From DATKKK01 sp964354625 (GTDB lineage: Archaea > Thermoproteota > Bathyarchaeia > Bathyarchaeales > Bathycorpusculaceae): a stretch of 29,735 nt of DNA. Numbering within the stretch: the stretch's first letter is position 1; each line of letters opens with the position of its first letter. Below the pieces are notes generated by a model. That model saw nothing but the letters and a program-made list of their open reading frames with translations. It did not search any database and was not told the origin of the DNA. The translations under genes were made by a program, and so were the position numbers. Below are positions 22,773 to 29,540 of this stretch, one piece after another. The stretch is from contig CAYHAK010000015.1 of the NCBI GenBank assembly GCA_964354625.1, forward strand, positions 1-29,735. The letters run 5' to 3'.

Positions 22773-23858
22773 CTAGACATCACTAATGCTCCCCGCACGC
22801 TTGAGAACTTGCTCGTAATACCTCGAACAATATGTTAAAGCTACCTGATGGTCGCTGTCTCTGGATGTGGCTACTTCTTCCAAGTTACCCTCAATGCAGA
22901 TGTTTTCGCCCTTGGTGGCTTGCAGTCTGAACTCTTCCAAGTAACATACAGCCCGATTGGCCTCAGCTGCCTCTTTTCCGCCTTCAATGACCTCTATCGG
23001 CTCTATGCCATAGATCGAAGGAACGAAAAGCGCTTCAGTGTCTTCGGTTACGCGCGCAGTCATTTTAGCCCAGCATTTCTGCACGATTCTGGCTTCCCGA
23101 CTGTAACCATTGCCGATGTCTGTCCGGTCTTTGACTGGCTCGAACTCGGTTTTGATGGTTCTGCCGCTCTTTTGGTTTCTGAATAGGGCGTAGGTTAGTT
23201 TCCTTCGTTGGTGCCACACGTACTCCTGTGGGCTGAAGTTTCGGAAACGCCAGCGCTTGCCTCGAATTGCATGGTTTATTTCAAACTCGTTTCGAAGCGG
23301 AGAAGAGGCGTCGCCATACAGTTCTCCAAGAGCCTTGCGCAGCTTTACGGCCTTTTCCCTGCCGTAAACTGTCAGATCGATATCAGACAGCTTAGGATTG
23401 TGAAAGCCATGTAGCATCGAGCCGAATACGCCGAAGTCTTCAAGACAGAGGCCAGATTGCTGGCTGACGAGGTCTAGCACGTTTTGCGTGGCCGTGAGGA
23501 GCTCGTCCTTGTCATGTCTTGAAAGCAGTTCCTTCAGTTTCTCTTGCGGCCTTCGGACCCCTGCGATGTCGCGGCGGTTGACGCCGATCACGCGCCTTTG
23601 AAGCATTGCGTGGGGGATCAGATACTGCGGACAGTGAGTTTTGAGATACGTCCAGCTTTCGTCTTCGTAGAGCTTGTAGTGCGTTGTCTGGCGGTGGCCT
23701 CTGGGCGCTTTTGGGTTGCTTGACTTGAAAACGCCTACCGGCGTGTACTCCAGATCACATATGTAGGCGTCGGGTGGGTGGTCGTATCCGAGGACGCGGA
23801 AGATCAGGCCTTCCTTCGTGATGATCGCATCTCGGTCTCTAAGCGTCAAAGCGGCCAA
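22773..23858 (-). CDS. Predicted archaeal nucleotidyltransferase, paralogue 2
   Basis: 361 residues, same three-part build as its neighbours: N-terminal DAIITKEGLIFRVLGYDHPP, nucleotidyltransferase site FGVFGSMLHGFHNPKLSDIDLTVYG near residue 145, a middle basic stretch (RGKRWRFRNFSPQEYVWHQRRK), and C-terminal AKMTARVTEDTEALFVPSIYGI plus GENICIEGNLEEV. The start is TTG at 23858 (or TTG 23849); no ATG is available, and it overlaps the end of paralogue 3 by 13 bases, so translation is probably coupled. Identity with the other copies is low by eye outside the motifs, pointing to old duplication. Function unknown. Confidence 0.75.
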   Translation of the reverse strand: MAALTLRDRDAIITKEGLIFRVLGYDHPPDAYICDLEYTPVGVFKSSNPKAPRGHRQTTHYKLYEDESWTYLKTHCPQYLIPHAMLQRRVIGVNRRDIAGVRRPQEKLKELLSRHDKDELLTATQNVLDLVSQQSGLCLEDFGVFGSMLHGFHNPKLSDIDLTVYGREKAVKLRKALGELYGDASSPLRNEFEINHAIRGKRWRFRNFSPQEYVWHQRRKLTYALFRNQKSGRTIKTEFEPVKDRTDIGNGYSREARIVQKCWAKMTARVTEDTEALFVPSIYGIEPIEVIEGGKEAAEANRAVCYLEEFRLQATKGENICIEGNLEEVATSRDSDHQVALTYCSRYYEQVLKRAGSISDV

Positions 23859-24880
23859 ACGTGCTCATCCTCGCTCGCGCCTGTGCCCACGACCACCTGA
23901 TGAAAAACGCGGCTACCATCAACTGCCTCCACACGTTCAAGCACGCCCGCCACTCTCACCCTGTCGCTTTTCCGGGCCACGTTTCTGTAACATCCAATCA
24001 TGGAAACCACAGTCTGAGGAATCGTTTCGTCGCAGAGGCTCGAAGCCGAGCCCACCGGCTCGTGGTCGGTGATCTTGTAGATTGCTGGACGGAACATGGC
24101 TTCGTCATCGTCTATGACGACGCAGTTGAACCTGACATGGGCTAGCGGCGTGTATTTGAAGGCGCCATATTGGGCTGTGACCTCATCCGGTTTGCGTATG
24201 GCGTTGTACATGAAAATCCTGTCTCTGTAGCGCCCCTTGAAGTGCCTTGCGGCGTCCAAACGGTTGCCGAACAGATAGCTCAGCTTCCCAGCCTTGACCA
24301 GTCTGCCTATCGCCGTCTCTACGGTTCGGAAGTTGCGAGAACCATACACCACTATGTCTATGTCAGACTTTTCTGAATGCATGTTCAAGGCCACTGAGCC
24401 GTGAACGCCAAAATCCCCAAATGCCACGCCTGACTCCTCCGCAATTAGGCTGACAAAATCCGTCGTCATCTCCTGCAAGGCATCCTTGTGCTCCAGACCT
24501 GCGATTTTGCGAAAACGCTCTCTGGGAACGAAGACGCTCCTTATCGAACCCAGAGGGGCGCTGATCACTTCCTTGCCTCTAAACGGGCAGTGGTACACGT
24601 AGGCTGGAAAATGGCGACGAAAGGCCTCCACAAATTCAGCGTAATTCCGGGCGGTGTAAAGCTTCTCAGCCCTGCAGAGCTGTTGCCCTCGGCGTGTCCA
24701 AGTGCGGCCTAGGTAGTCAATGTTGAAGAGACTCCTGTACGTGGCTGGAATGTACTTTAGAAAAGCGAAGACGCAGCCCTCTGGATGCTCATAGCCAAAA
24801 GTATTGAACACGAAGCCCTCATGCGTAATGAAGGTATCGCCGTCCATCGGAAGCCAGTCTTCAGGAACCGTCTCATCCAC
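23846..24880 (-). CDS. Predicted archaeal nucleotidyltransferase, paralogue 3
   Basis: 344 residues. N-terminal GDTFITHEGFVFNTFGYEHPEG, nucleotidyltransferase motif FGVHGSVALNMHSEKSDIDIVVYGS near residue 165, and C-terminal VRFNCVVIDDDEAMFRPAIYKI followed by DRVRVAGVLERVEAVDGSRVFHQVVVG (OB-like strand pattern). Start GTG at 24880 is the only start before the conserved region apart from ATG 24847, eleven codons on, which begins exactly at the conserved MDGDTF and may be the true start. Neither has a clear SD. First gene of a two-gene unit with paralogue 2, transcribed divergently from the regulator at 24967. Confidence 0.75.
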   Translation of the reverse strand: MDETVPEDWLPMDGDTFITHEGFVFNTFGYEHPEGCVFAFLKYIPATYRSLFNIDYLGRTWTRRGQQLCRAEKLYTARNYAEFVEAFRRHFPAYVYHCPFRGKEVISAPLGSIRSVFVPRERFRKIAGLEHKDALQEMTTDFVSLIAEESGVAFGDFGVHGSVALNMHSEKSDIDIVVYGSRNFRTVETAIGRLVKAGKLSYLFGNRLDAARHFKGRYRDRIFMYNAIRKPDEVTAQYGAFKYTPLAHVRFNCVVIDDDEAMFRPAIYKITDHEPVGSASSLCDETIPQTVVSMIGCYRNVARKSDRVRVAGVLERVEAVDGSRVFHQVVVGTGASEDEHVWPL

Positions 24881-24930
24881 CCTATCAATGTCTAGTCCGT
24901 AAGCCTAAAAGCGTATTGCCAGAATGGCGC

Positions 24931-24942
24931 AACATTTAAGAT
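24931..24942. promoter_or_regulatory. Shared TATA-like element between divergent genes
   Basis: AACATTTAAGAT reads as a TATA-like ATTTAAG on the plus strand and CTTAAATG on the minus strand. On the plus strand the start would fall near 24960, about six bases before the GTG at 24967, so that mRNA is nearly leaderless. Confidence 0.35.
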
Positions 24943-24966
24943 GCGCTTGGGCTAGACCTTTGAAGA

Positions 24967-25452
24967 GTGAGCCACTTGGACGAAAGCTTACATCCGTATG
25001 TAGTATTCCTTCCCTCCGCACAGAAAACCAAAATCCTAGGCGCCATTTTCGGCTCAAAAGCAGCCGTGGACATCCTCCGGTTCTCACTGGCGCAGGGCAT
25101 TTCAAGCCGGATCTACCAGAAGGACCTCGTCAGGAGACTGAAATACTCGAACAAAACGATTATCGGCAACTTGAAAGCGCTAACGAAGCTTGGCATTCTG
25201 GCAGAAGGCATGGAGAAGAGTGAGCAGAACGGCCGAGTCGTGTGGGTGAAGGCCTACGGGCTTTCTGACGCGGGCCGATGGTTTGTCCTGCTGCTTACCG
25301 AAGAGAAGGACCTGTCCAATGTCGAAAAAGGCGAGATACTGCAGGACCTTTTCAGGGCCTACGTCGGGTGGGCGAGAGACCTTTCAGAAAAACTCGGCGT
25401 GAACAGAACGGTATTGCAGAAGGCCTTCAGAGAAGAGATGAAAAAAGCATGA
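24967..25452 (+). CDS. Winged helix-turn-helix transcriptional regulator
   Basis: 161 residues. An ArsR/MarR-like winged helix spans about residues 25-100: FGSKAAVDILRFSLAQG (helix 1), RIYQKDLVRRLKYSNKTIIGNLKALTKLGILAEG (recognition helix region), then a wing with GRVVWVKAYGLSDAGRWFVLLL. A helical C-terminal tail (~60 residues) may be for dimerisation. GTG start with a near-leaderless transcript. The final codons overlap mobB by four bases (ATGA), so it is coupled to molybdenum/tungsten cofactor synthesis and may control it. It also lies divergent from the nucleotidyltransferase pair and could regulate that too. Confidence 0.75.
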   Translation: MSHLDESLHPYVVFLPSAQKTKILGAIFGSKAAVDILRFSLAQGISSRIYQKDLVRRLKYSNKTIIGNLKALTKLGILAEGMEKSEQNGRVVWVKAYGLSDAGRWFVLLLTEEKDLSNVEKGEILQDLFRAYVGWARDLSEKLGVNRTVLQKAFREEMKKA

Positions 25453-26000
25453 AAACGAAAGCAGCTGCGATTGCGGTTGTGGGGAGCAAACGCTCAGGCA
25501 AAACAACCACAGTGGAGGCTCTAGTCAGAGAACTGGCTAAGAAAGGCTACAGAATCGCGGCTGCGAAGCATATTTCCGAACAAGACTTCACACTGGACAC
25601 GAAGGGCAAGGACACGTGGCGCTACGCTCAAGCCGGCGCTCAAACCGTTATAGGCATCTCCGCTAACGAAGTGGCCACGATAGAGAAGGCCAGCAAGACG
25701 CTCTCGCTAAGAGAGATACTAGAACGCAGTCAAGGTTACGACATCGTTTTCCTAGAGGGCTTCAAGAAGCTCATCAGCAAAGTGGAAAGCATTCCCAAAA
25801 TCGTCGTGGTCAAGTCCAAGTACGAAGCTCTTGAGGCTACTACGACCTATGAGCCGATAATCGCTTTCGCGGGGTCTTTTTCGACTGAAAGCCTGAATTT
25901 TAAGGCGCCCTATGCTGACGCCCTCAAGAATCCATCAAAGCTTGCCGGAATCGTTGAAGCCTTCGTCTCCAAGCAGAGGAAAAGGAGCCGTCGGGCATGA
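25449..26000 (+). CDS. mobB: Molybdopterin-guanine dinucleotide biosynthesis protein B
   Basis: 183 residues. P-loop GTP-binding adaptor for making the pterin guanine dinucleotide cofactor. Walker A GSKRSGKTTTVEALV at residues ~11-25, then AAAKHISEQDFTLDTKGKDTWRYAQAGAQTVIGIS, the conserved MobB block with His and Asp, DIVFLEGFKKL (Walker B-like), and a KIVVVKSK strand. The start is ATG at 25449, overlapping the regulator's stop (ATGA). A longer frame from 25278 is a shadow inside the regulator. FwdB needs this cofactor, which links this gene to the fwd operon 8 kb away. MobA and the moa genes are not in the window. Confidence 0.88.
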   Translation: MKTKAAAIAVVGSKRSGKTTTVEALVRELAKKGYRIAAAKHISEQDFTLDTKGKDTWRYAQAGAQTVIGISANEVATIEKASKTLSLREILERSQGYDIVFLEGFKKLISKVESIPKIVVVKSKYEALEATTTYEPIIAFAGSFSTESLNFKAPYADALKNPSKLAGIVEAFVSKQRKRSRRA

Positions 26001-26053
26001 ACCAAAATGCTTAATTTCTGAGCGTTTCAAATGCTTTTCGACGGTGATGCTTA

Positions 26054-26549
26054 TTGTTCGAGATAATTGAGAAAGGATTAAAATTCAAAGATGCCTCCAA
26101 GGCGGACTTGGTTCAGATTCGTGGCCAAAGGCGAACGATAACGCTGTGCACCTTTCTGAACGGCACTGTTGAGGCCTTCTCGCACATCACATTCGGAGGC
26201 ATTTCCGCCAGAACACTGGTGGAAGGCAAGTCGTGGGGTTTCAGTTCCACAAGCAACGCAAAGAAAGACGACGTAGAGGGCGCTGTCACGAACGCAGTCA
26301 AGCTGGCCAAAGCCTCGGCCAAGTCGAAGAGCAAAAAGATCGCCCTCGAACCTGTGAAGGCCGAGAGCGTGAAGATTTCGGCACCCTGCCAAAGGCCAGT
26401 CGAAAAAGCCCCGCGCGCTAATGGTCACAGGCGTAGCCTTTGACTGGCTCAAACGGATAAGCGCCGTAGGCAACGACACAAAACAATACTTCAACTCAGT
26501 GGTTCCTTCGTTGCGTGTGGAGAAAGTGAAGGTTGTAGGCTCTCACTAG
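26054..26549 (+). pseudogene. Internally deleted and frameshifted tldD/pmbA-family metalloprotease
   Basis: The first ~105 residues match the N-terminal domain of TldD: FEIIEKGLKFKDASKADLVQIRGQ, GGISARTLVEGKSWGFSST, DDVEGAVTNAVKLAKASAKSK. After ISAP the frame shifts, and in another frame (from about 26388, with ATG 26421, to TAG 26547-26549) the typical C-terminus appears: VTGVAFDWLKRISAVGNDTKQYF, then PSLRVEKVKVVG. Roughly 250 residues between them, including the HExxH zinc site, are gone. The deletion join lies near the GC tract at 26412-26418. The TTG start has GGTGAT upstream. A complete TldD is ~450 residues, so this is an inactive remnant. No pmbA partner is seen. Confidence 0.75.
26412..26418. 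repeat. GC tract near the tldD deletion join
   Basis: CGCGCGC followed by TAATG, identical over 11 bases (GCGCGCTAATG) with 22611-22619 and its flank, and preceded by GAAAAAGC as at 22594-22602. Confidence 0.6.
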
Positions 26550-26569
26550 GGTTTGGGGGTTGTTTGCGG

Positions 26570-26633
26570 GGTTTGGAGATCTCTTTGAGGGGGAGAAAGG
26601 AGAGCTTCAAAAAGAATGTGATTTCTCCAAACC
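26570..26633. repeat. Long inverted repeat downstream of cdvC
   Basis: GGTTTGGAGA (26570-26579) and TCTCCAAACC (26624-26633) are perfect 10-bp complements around 44 bases. On the minus strand, the direction of cdvC, a T-rich run (TTCTTTTTG, about 26608-26616) lies inside, as expected of an archaeal terminator region. The palindrome GAGATCTC is at 26576-26583. Confidence 0.5.
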
Positions 26634-26667
26634 TTTCCACCAAGCTTTGAGCTTTTTCACCCCATTC

Positions 26668-27831
26668 CTATAGAGCCTTGAATGCTTCAGACCACCTGTT
26701 GTACAGGCTAAGCATGTCCAGCGACACGCTTGGCTTCCTCTCTTCAAGTATCTGTCTGAAATCGTCCATGGTAAGCGATCTCGGGTTAGCCTTCTTGTCG
26801 TCGGCCTGTCCGCTCTCGAAGAACTCGCCTATGATTTTCAGTTGTGCGGATTGGGCTACGTCTCGAATGTCGCTTCCCGAGAAGCCTTCTGACAGTCTGG
26901 CCAGCTCGTGCAGGTCCACATCGGTTGACAGGCCTAGACGGCTCGTGTGAAGCTTGAACATCATGAGCCTTGTGTGGTGGTCAGGCAGCGGCACGAGTAT
27001 GCGCTTCTGGAACCTTCGTATGAATGCCCAGTCCAAATCCCACGGCTTATTCGTGGCGCCAATGACGTAAACGTGGAGCTTCTTGCCCTTGTCCACGATG
27101 CCGTCCATTTCTTTCAGAAACTGGTTGCGGACACGGATTTCGCCGCCCACTTCGCTGGTGTGCTTTCCCATGAGCGAGTCCAGTTCGTCGATGAACACTA
27201 TGGCGGGTTTTCTGTCTGTGGCCGACTTGCGCGCTGAGTTGAAGAGCTTGGCCACGTTTTGCTCTGCTTCGCCGAGCCACTTGGACATTATTGAGGCTGC
27301 GTCGATGGACACGAATGTAGCGTCTATTTCGGTGGCCACGCCTGCGGCGAGCAATGTCTTTCCGCAGCCGGGGGGCCCGAACAGCAATATGCCTCTTGGC
27401 CAGCCTAGCGGGAACAGGTCAGGTCTCTGCACGGGGTAGACGATGGCTTCCTTGACGGCTTTCTTGGCAGTGTCGAGGCCAACGACTTCTTCCCACTTCA
27501 CGTTGGGTTTCTCGGCCATGATGAGTTCTTCATAGCTTGATTTTGTGCCTTCGGTGGTTTTGGTTTCGCCGTTTTCTCTAAGCTCTGCTCTCGTTTCGTT
27601 GGTCATGACGGCGCCTTGCAGTGCCTTAATTCGTTCTTGGTAGGCTATTGCTCTTTGTATATAGACTTGGTTGAGGCTGTATTCTGGGTACAGCTGGACA
27701 AGCCGTAGCAGGCTTTCGATGGCCTTTTGGTACATGGTTATGGCCATGCCTTTTGAATTCTGCTTGTCCAAGCGGACTGCCTCAAGGGCATAGTTCGTAG
27801 CGTGTTTCTCGAGTTCTTCGGAAGCACTCAT
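26668..27831 (-). CDS. cdvC: CdvC/Vps4 AAA ATPase (ESCRT disassembly)
   Basis: 387 residues. Disassembles ESCRT-III polymers during cell division. N-terminal MIT domain (~1-75), three helices: EELEKHATNYALEAVRLDKQ, AITMYQKAIESLLRLV, and YIQRAIAYQERIKAL. The AAA module begins with VKWEEVVGLDTAKKAVKEAI. Walker A GPPGCGKT (152-159), Walker B IVFIDELD (211-218), pore-loop SKWLGEAE, sensor IGATNKPWDLD and arginine fingers RRF (272-274) are all present. A C-terminal SVSLDMLSLYNRWSEAF helix is typical of Vps4. ATG at 27831, 17 bases after cdvB. Confidence 0.95.
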   Translation of the reverse strand: MSASEELEKHATNYALEAVRLDKQNSKGMAITMYQKAIESLLRLVQLYPEYSLNQVYIQRAIAYQERIKALQGAVMTNETRAELRENGETKTTEGTKSSYEELIMAEKPNVKWEEVVGLDTAKKAVKEAIVYPVQRPDLFPLGWPRGILLFGPPGCGKTLLAAGVATEIDATFVSIDAASIMSKWLGEAEQNVAKLFNSARKSATDRKPAIVFIDELDSLMGKHTSEVGGEIRVRNQFLKEMDGIVDKGKKLHVYVIGATNKPWDLDWAFIRRFQKRILVPLPDHHTRLMMFKLHTSRLGLSTDVDLHELARLSEGFSGSDIRDVAQSAQLKIIGEFFESGQADDKKANPRSLTMDDFRQILEERKPSVSLDMLSLYNRWSEAFKAL

Positions 27832-27848
27832 ACAGGCTCATCCTTTCG

Positions 27849-28745
27849 TCAATCTGATTTTAGTTCAATCTTTATCTTGCCTTTGGCCCCCAAATTCTTG
27901 AGGGCTTTCTTGATCTCCTCATTCGAGGATGCTAGATCGACAGAACAGCGTTCCAAGTCGATTTCTCCTTTGCTTTTTCGCACGTATTCAAATAATGCGT
28001 CTTCTAGTTCGGATTTCTCGATTTTCAGGGAGATCTCTTGAATCTCGGCTTTCTTGTAAGAAAAGAGGGTTTGGGAGGAGTTCCCATATGGTTCGTCAGC
28101 CGATTCGCGGCCTATTGACTGCGAACAGCTGGCCGCAAGGGCAACCATTTCTTTGATCTCCGTTTGTTCAGCTTCAGGTGTATCGAGAAGAGCGGGCGGT
28201 TCGGGAAGCTCTTCAGAAACCTTGCGTTTGAGGAAGGTTGACACTTCTTGAAGTATTTCGTCGCCGCCAACTGTTTTCTTGCCTACTGGGATTAGTGATT
28301 CGTCTGCTGTCACCTTTGTAGAGTGCAGTGTTTCACTTATGGTTTCGTTGACTTTGTTCAGTTCGCTGGAAACGTCTGGTAGCACTTCGAATAACTGTTG
28401 TGAGACACCTTGGAGAAGTCTTAGTGCAGGTTTCAGGTCGACGACTATTTCGCTGAGTTCTTTTATCGTCTCGAGCCTGAGGATAACGCGCTCGATGGCC
28501 AGTTCCATGTTGCCGAGGAATTTGAGGAGTTTACGGACTTCGGCGATTTCGTTGGCGCATATAGCGGCTCTTTCCTTGCTTTTGTTCTTGATAGCGGCTA
28601 TGCAGATTTGGTAGAGGACTTTGTCTCTTTCCTTGAGCCTGTAGGTCGCTTGTTCGAGCCTGTTGTGCTGGACTCTTAGGGTATGCATGGATTTGAAAAC
28701 TGCTTCACGGAACGGTGGAGGGTCAGGACGCAATGGGTTCTTCAT
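27849..28745 (-). CDS. cdvB: CdvB, ESCRT-III (Snf7-family) filament protein
   Basis: 298 residues. Forms the constricting polymer at mid-cell. The N-terminal ~165 residues are the basic helical core (FREAVFKSMHTLRVQHNRLEQATYRLKERDKVLYQ), with later helices ELSEIVVDLKPALRLLQGV and DVSSELNKVNETISETL. A proline-rich stretch near 185 (ELPEPPALLDTPE) is a MIM2-like motif for the CdvC MIT domain. The last ~70 residues form a winged-helix-like module (KSELEDALFEYVRKSKGEIDLERC), the part of crenarchaeal CdvB that binds CdvA. ATG at 28745, 41 bases after cdvA. Confidence 0.9.
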   Translation of the reverse strand: MKNPLRPDPPPFREAVFKSMHTLRVQHNRLEQATYRLKERDKVLYQICIAAIKNKSKERAAICANEIAEVRKLLKFLGNMELAIERVILRLETIKELSEIVVDLKPALRLLQGVSQQLFEVLPDVSSELNKVNETISETLHSTKVTADESLIPVGKKTVGGDEILQEVSTFLKRKVSEELPEPPALLDTPEAEQTEIKEMVALAASCSQSIGRESADEPYGNSSQTLFSYKKAEIQEISLKIEKSELEDALFEYVRKSKGEIDLERCSVDLASSNEEIKKALKNLGAKGKIKIELKSD

Positions 28746-28786
28746 GCTTCTTTCCCTCCGCCCGCCACTTTCACGTAAGCCTTAGT

Positions 28787-29524
28787 CTATATGCCGGTTT
28801 TGCCGATTTCCTTCACGTAAACTACGACAGGGGGCTCTGGAAGCCCAAAAGCACTTGGTGCGGGCGCAAAAGGCTTTGGTGACGATTCAGTCAGTTTGTT
28901 TTTGTCGAATGACGTTTTTGTGGCGTCGCCTAGGAGTATGTTTGAGACTCTGCCTTTTGTGATTTCCATGTCGTTCTTTTTGAGGTTGATGCGTTTGAGG
29001 TTCTCTTGAATTATCTTGAAGGCTTCCTCGTAGTTCTTGCCGTCGATCTTGCCTATCTCGTGTTCGATCTCAATGTTTACCAAGGCATAGTTGAGCTGTC
29101 TGATTTCTTCGGCGCGTAAGGCGGCTTCCTCTTCTACTTCTTCTATGACGGTTTGTGCTTCTGCTTTTAGTTGGTTGAGTACGCCGTCGAAGCTGGTGTG
29201 GAGTTCTTCGTAGAGTTCTTGTGAGATTTTCTTCTTGCCTACGAGGTCTTTGAGGGCTTGGTCTTTGCGCCATATGAGCGGTATCTGGTCACAGAGGATT
29301 GTGGCTCTTGACTTGATTTGCGAGACAAACATCACTTCAGTTTCGTCGAAGGTCAAGTTTTCCACGGGATGCTTCTGGAATTTTCCGTCGCCCTGTTCGA
29401 TGAAGACGGCGTCGAATTTTCCGGCGGGGGTCAGTGCAAAAGAAGCTATCTTGCCTATGGGGTGGCCGTATTCGTCTTTCACTTGCTTTCCAACAGAAAG
29501 AAAGAGGTTGGGGTTTTGTTCCAT
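28787..29524 (-). CDS. cdvA: CdvA, PRC-barrel/coiled-coil division organiser
   Basis: 245 residues. N-terminal PRC-barrel domain (~1-75; SVGKQVKDEYGHPIGKIASFALTP, then FDETEVMFVSQI). A long coiled coil follows (~80-195, e.g. LKAEAQTVIEEVEEEAALRAEEIRQL). A flexible linker (SPKPFAPAPSAFG) leads to a C-terminal peptide, LPEPPVVVYVKEIG, in the position of the ESCRT-III-binding (E3B) peptide of crenarchaeal CdvA. CdvA lays down the membrane/DNA scaffold that recruits CdvB. ATG at 29524, 16 bases after the upstream gene's stop. Domain order agrees with CdvA; length is near the usual 230-250. Confidence 0.9.
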   Translation of the reverse strand: MEQNPNLFLSVGKQVKDEYGHPIGKIASFALTPAGKFDAVFIEQGDGKFQKHPVENLTFDETEVMFVSQIKSRATILCDQIPLIWRKDQALKDLVGKKKISQELYEELHTSFDGVLNQLKAEAQTVIEEVEEEAALRAEEIRQLNYALVNIEIEHEIGKIDGKNYEEAFKIIQENLKRINLKKNDMEITKGRVSNILLGDATKTSFDKNKLTESSPKPFAPAPSAFGLPEPPVVVYVKEIGKTGI

Positions 29525-29540
29525 TATTTCACCCCAGTGT

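Noticed and set aside
25278..25448. Longer start for MobB (240 residues)
   Set aside because: The added residues lie in a second frame of the winged-helix gene; ATG 25449 overlaps the regulator stop and starts exactly where MobB homology starts.
26570..26633. CRISPR-like repeat at the 3' end of the cdv operon
   Set aside because: It is a single inverted pair with no regularly spaced copies; a transcription end region is more likely.
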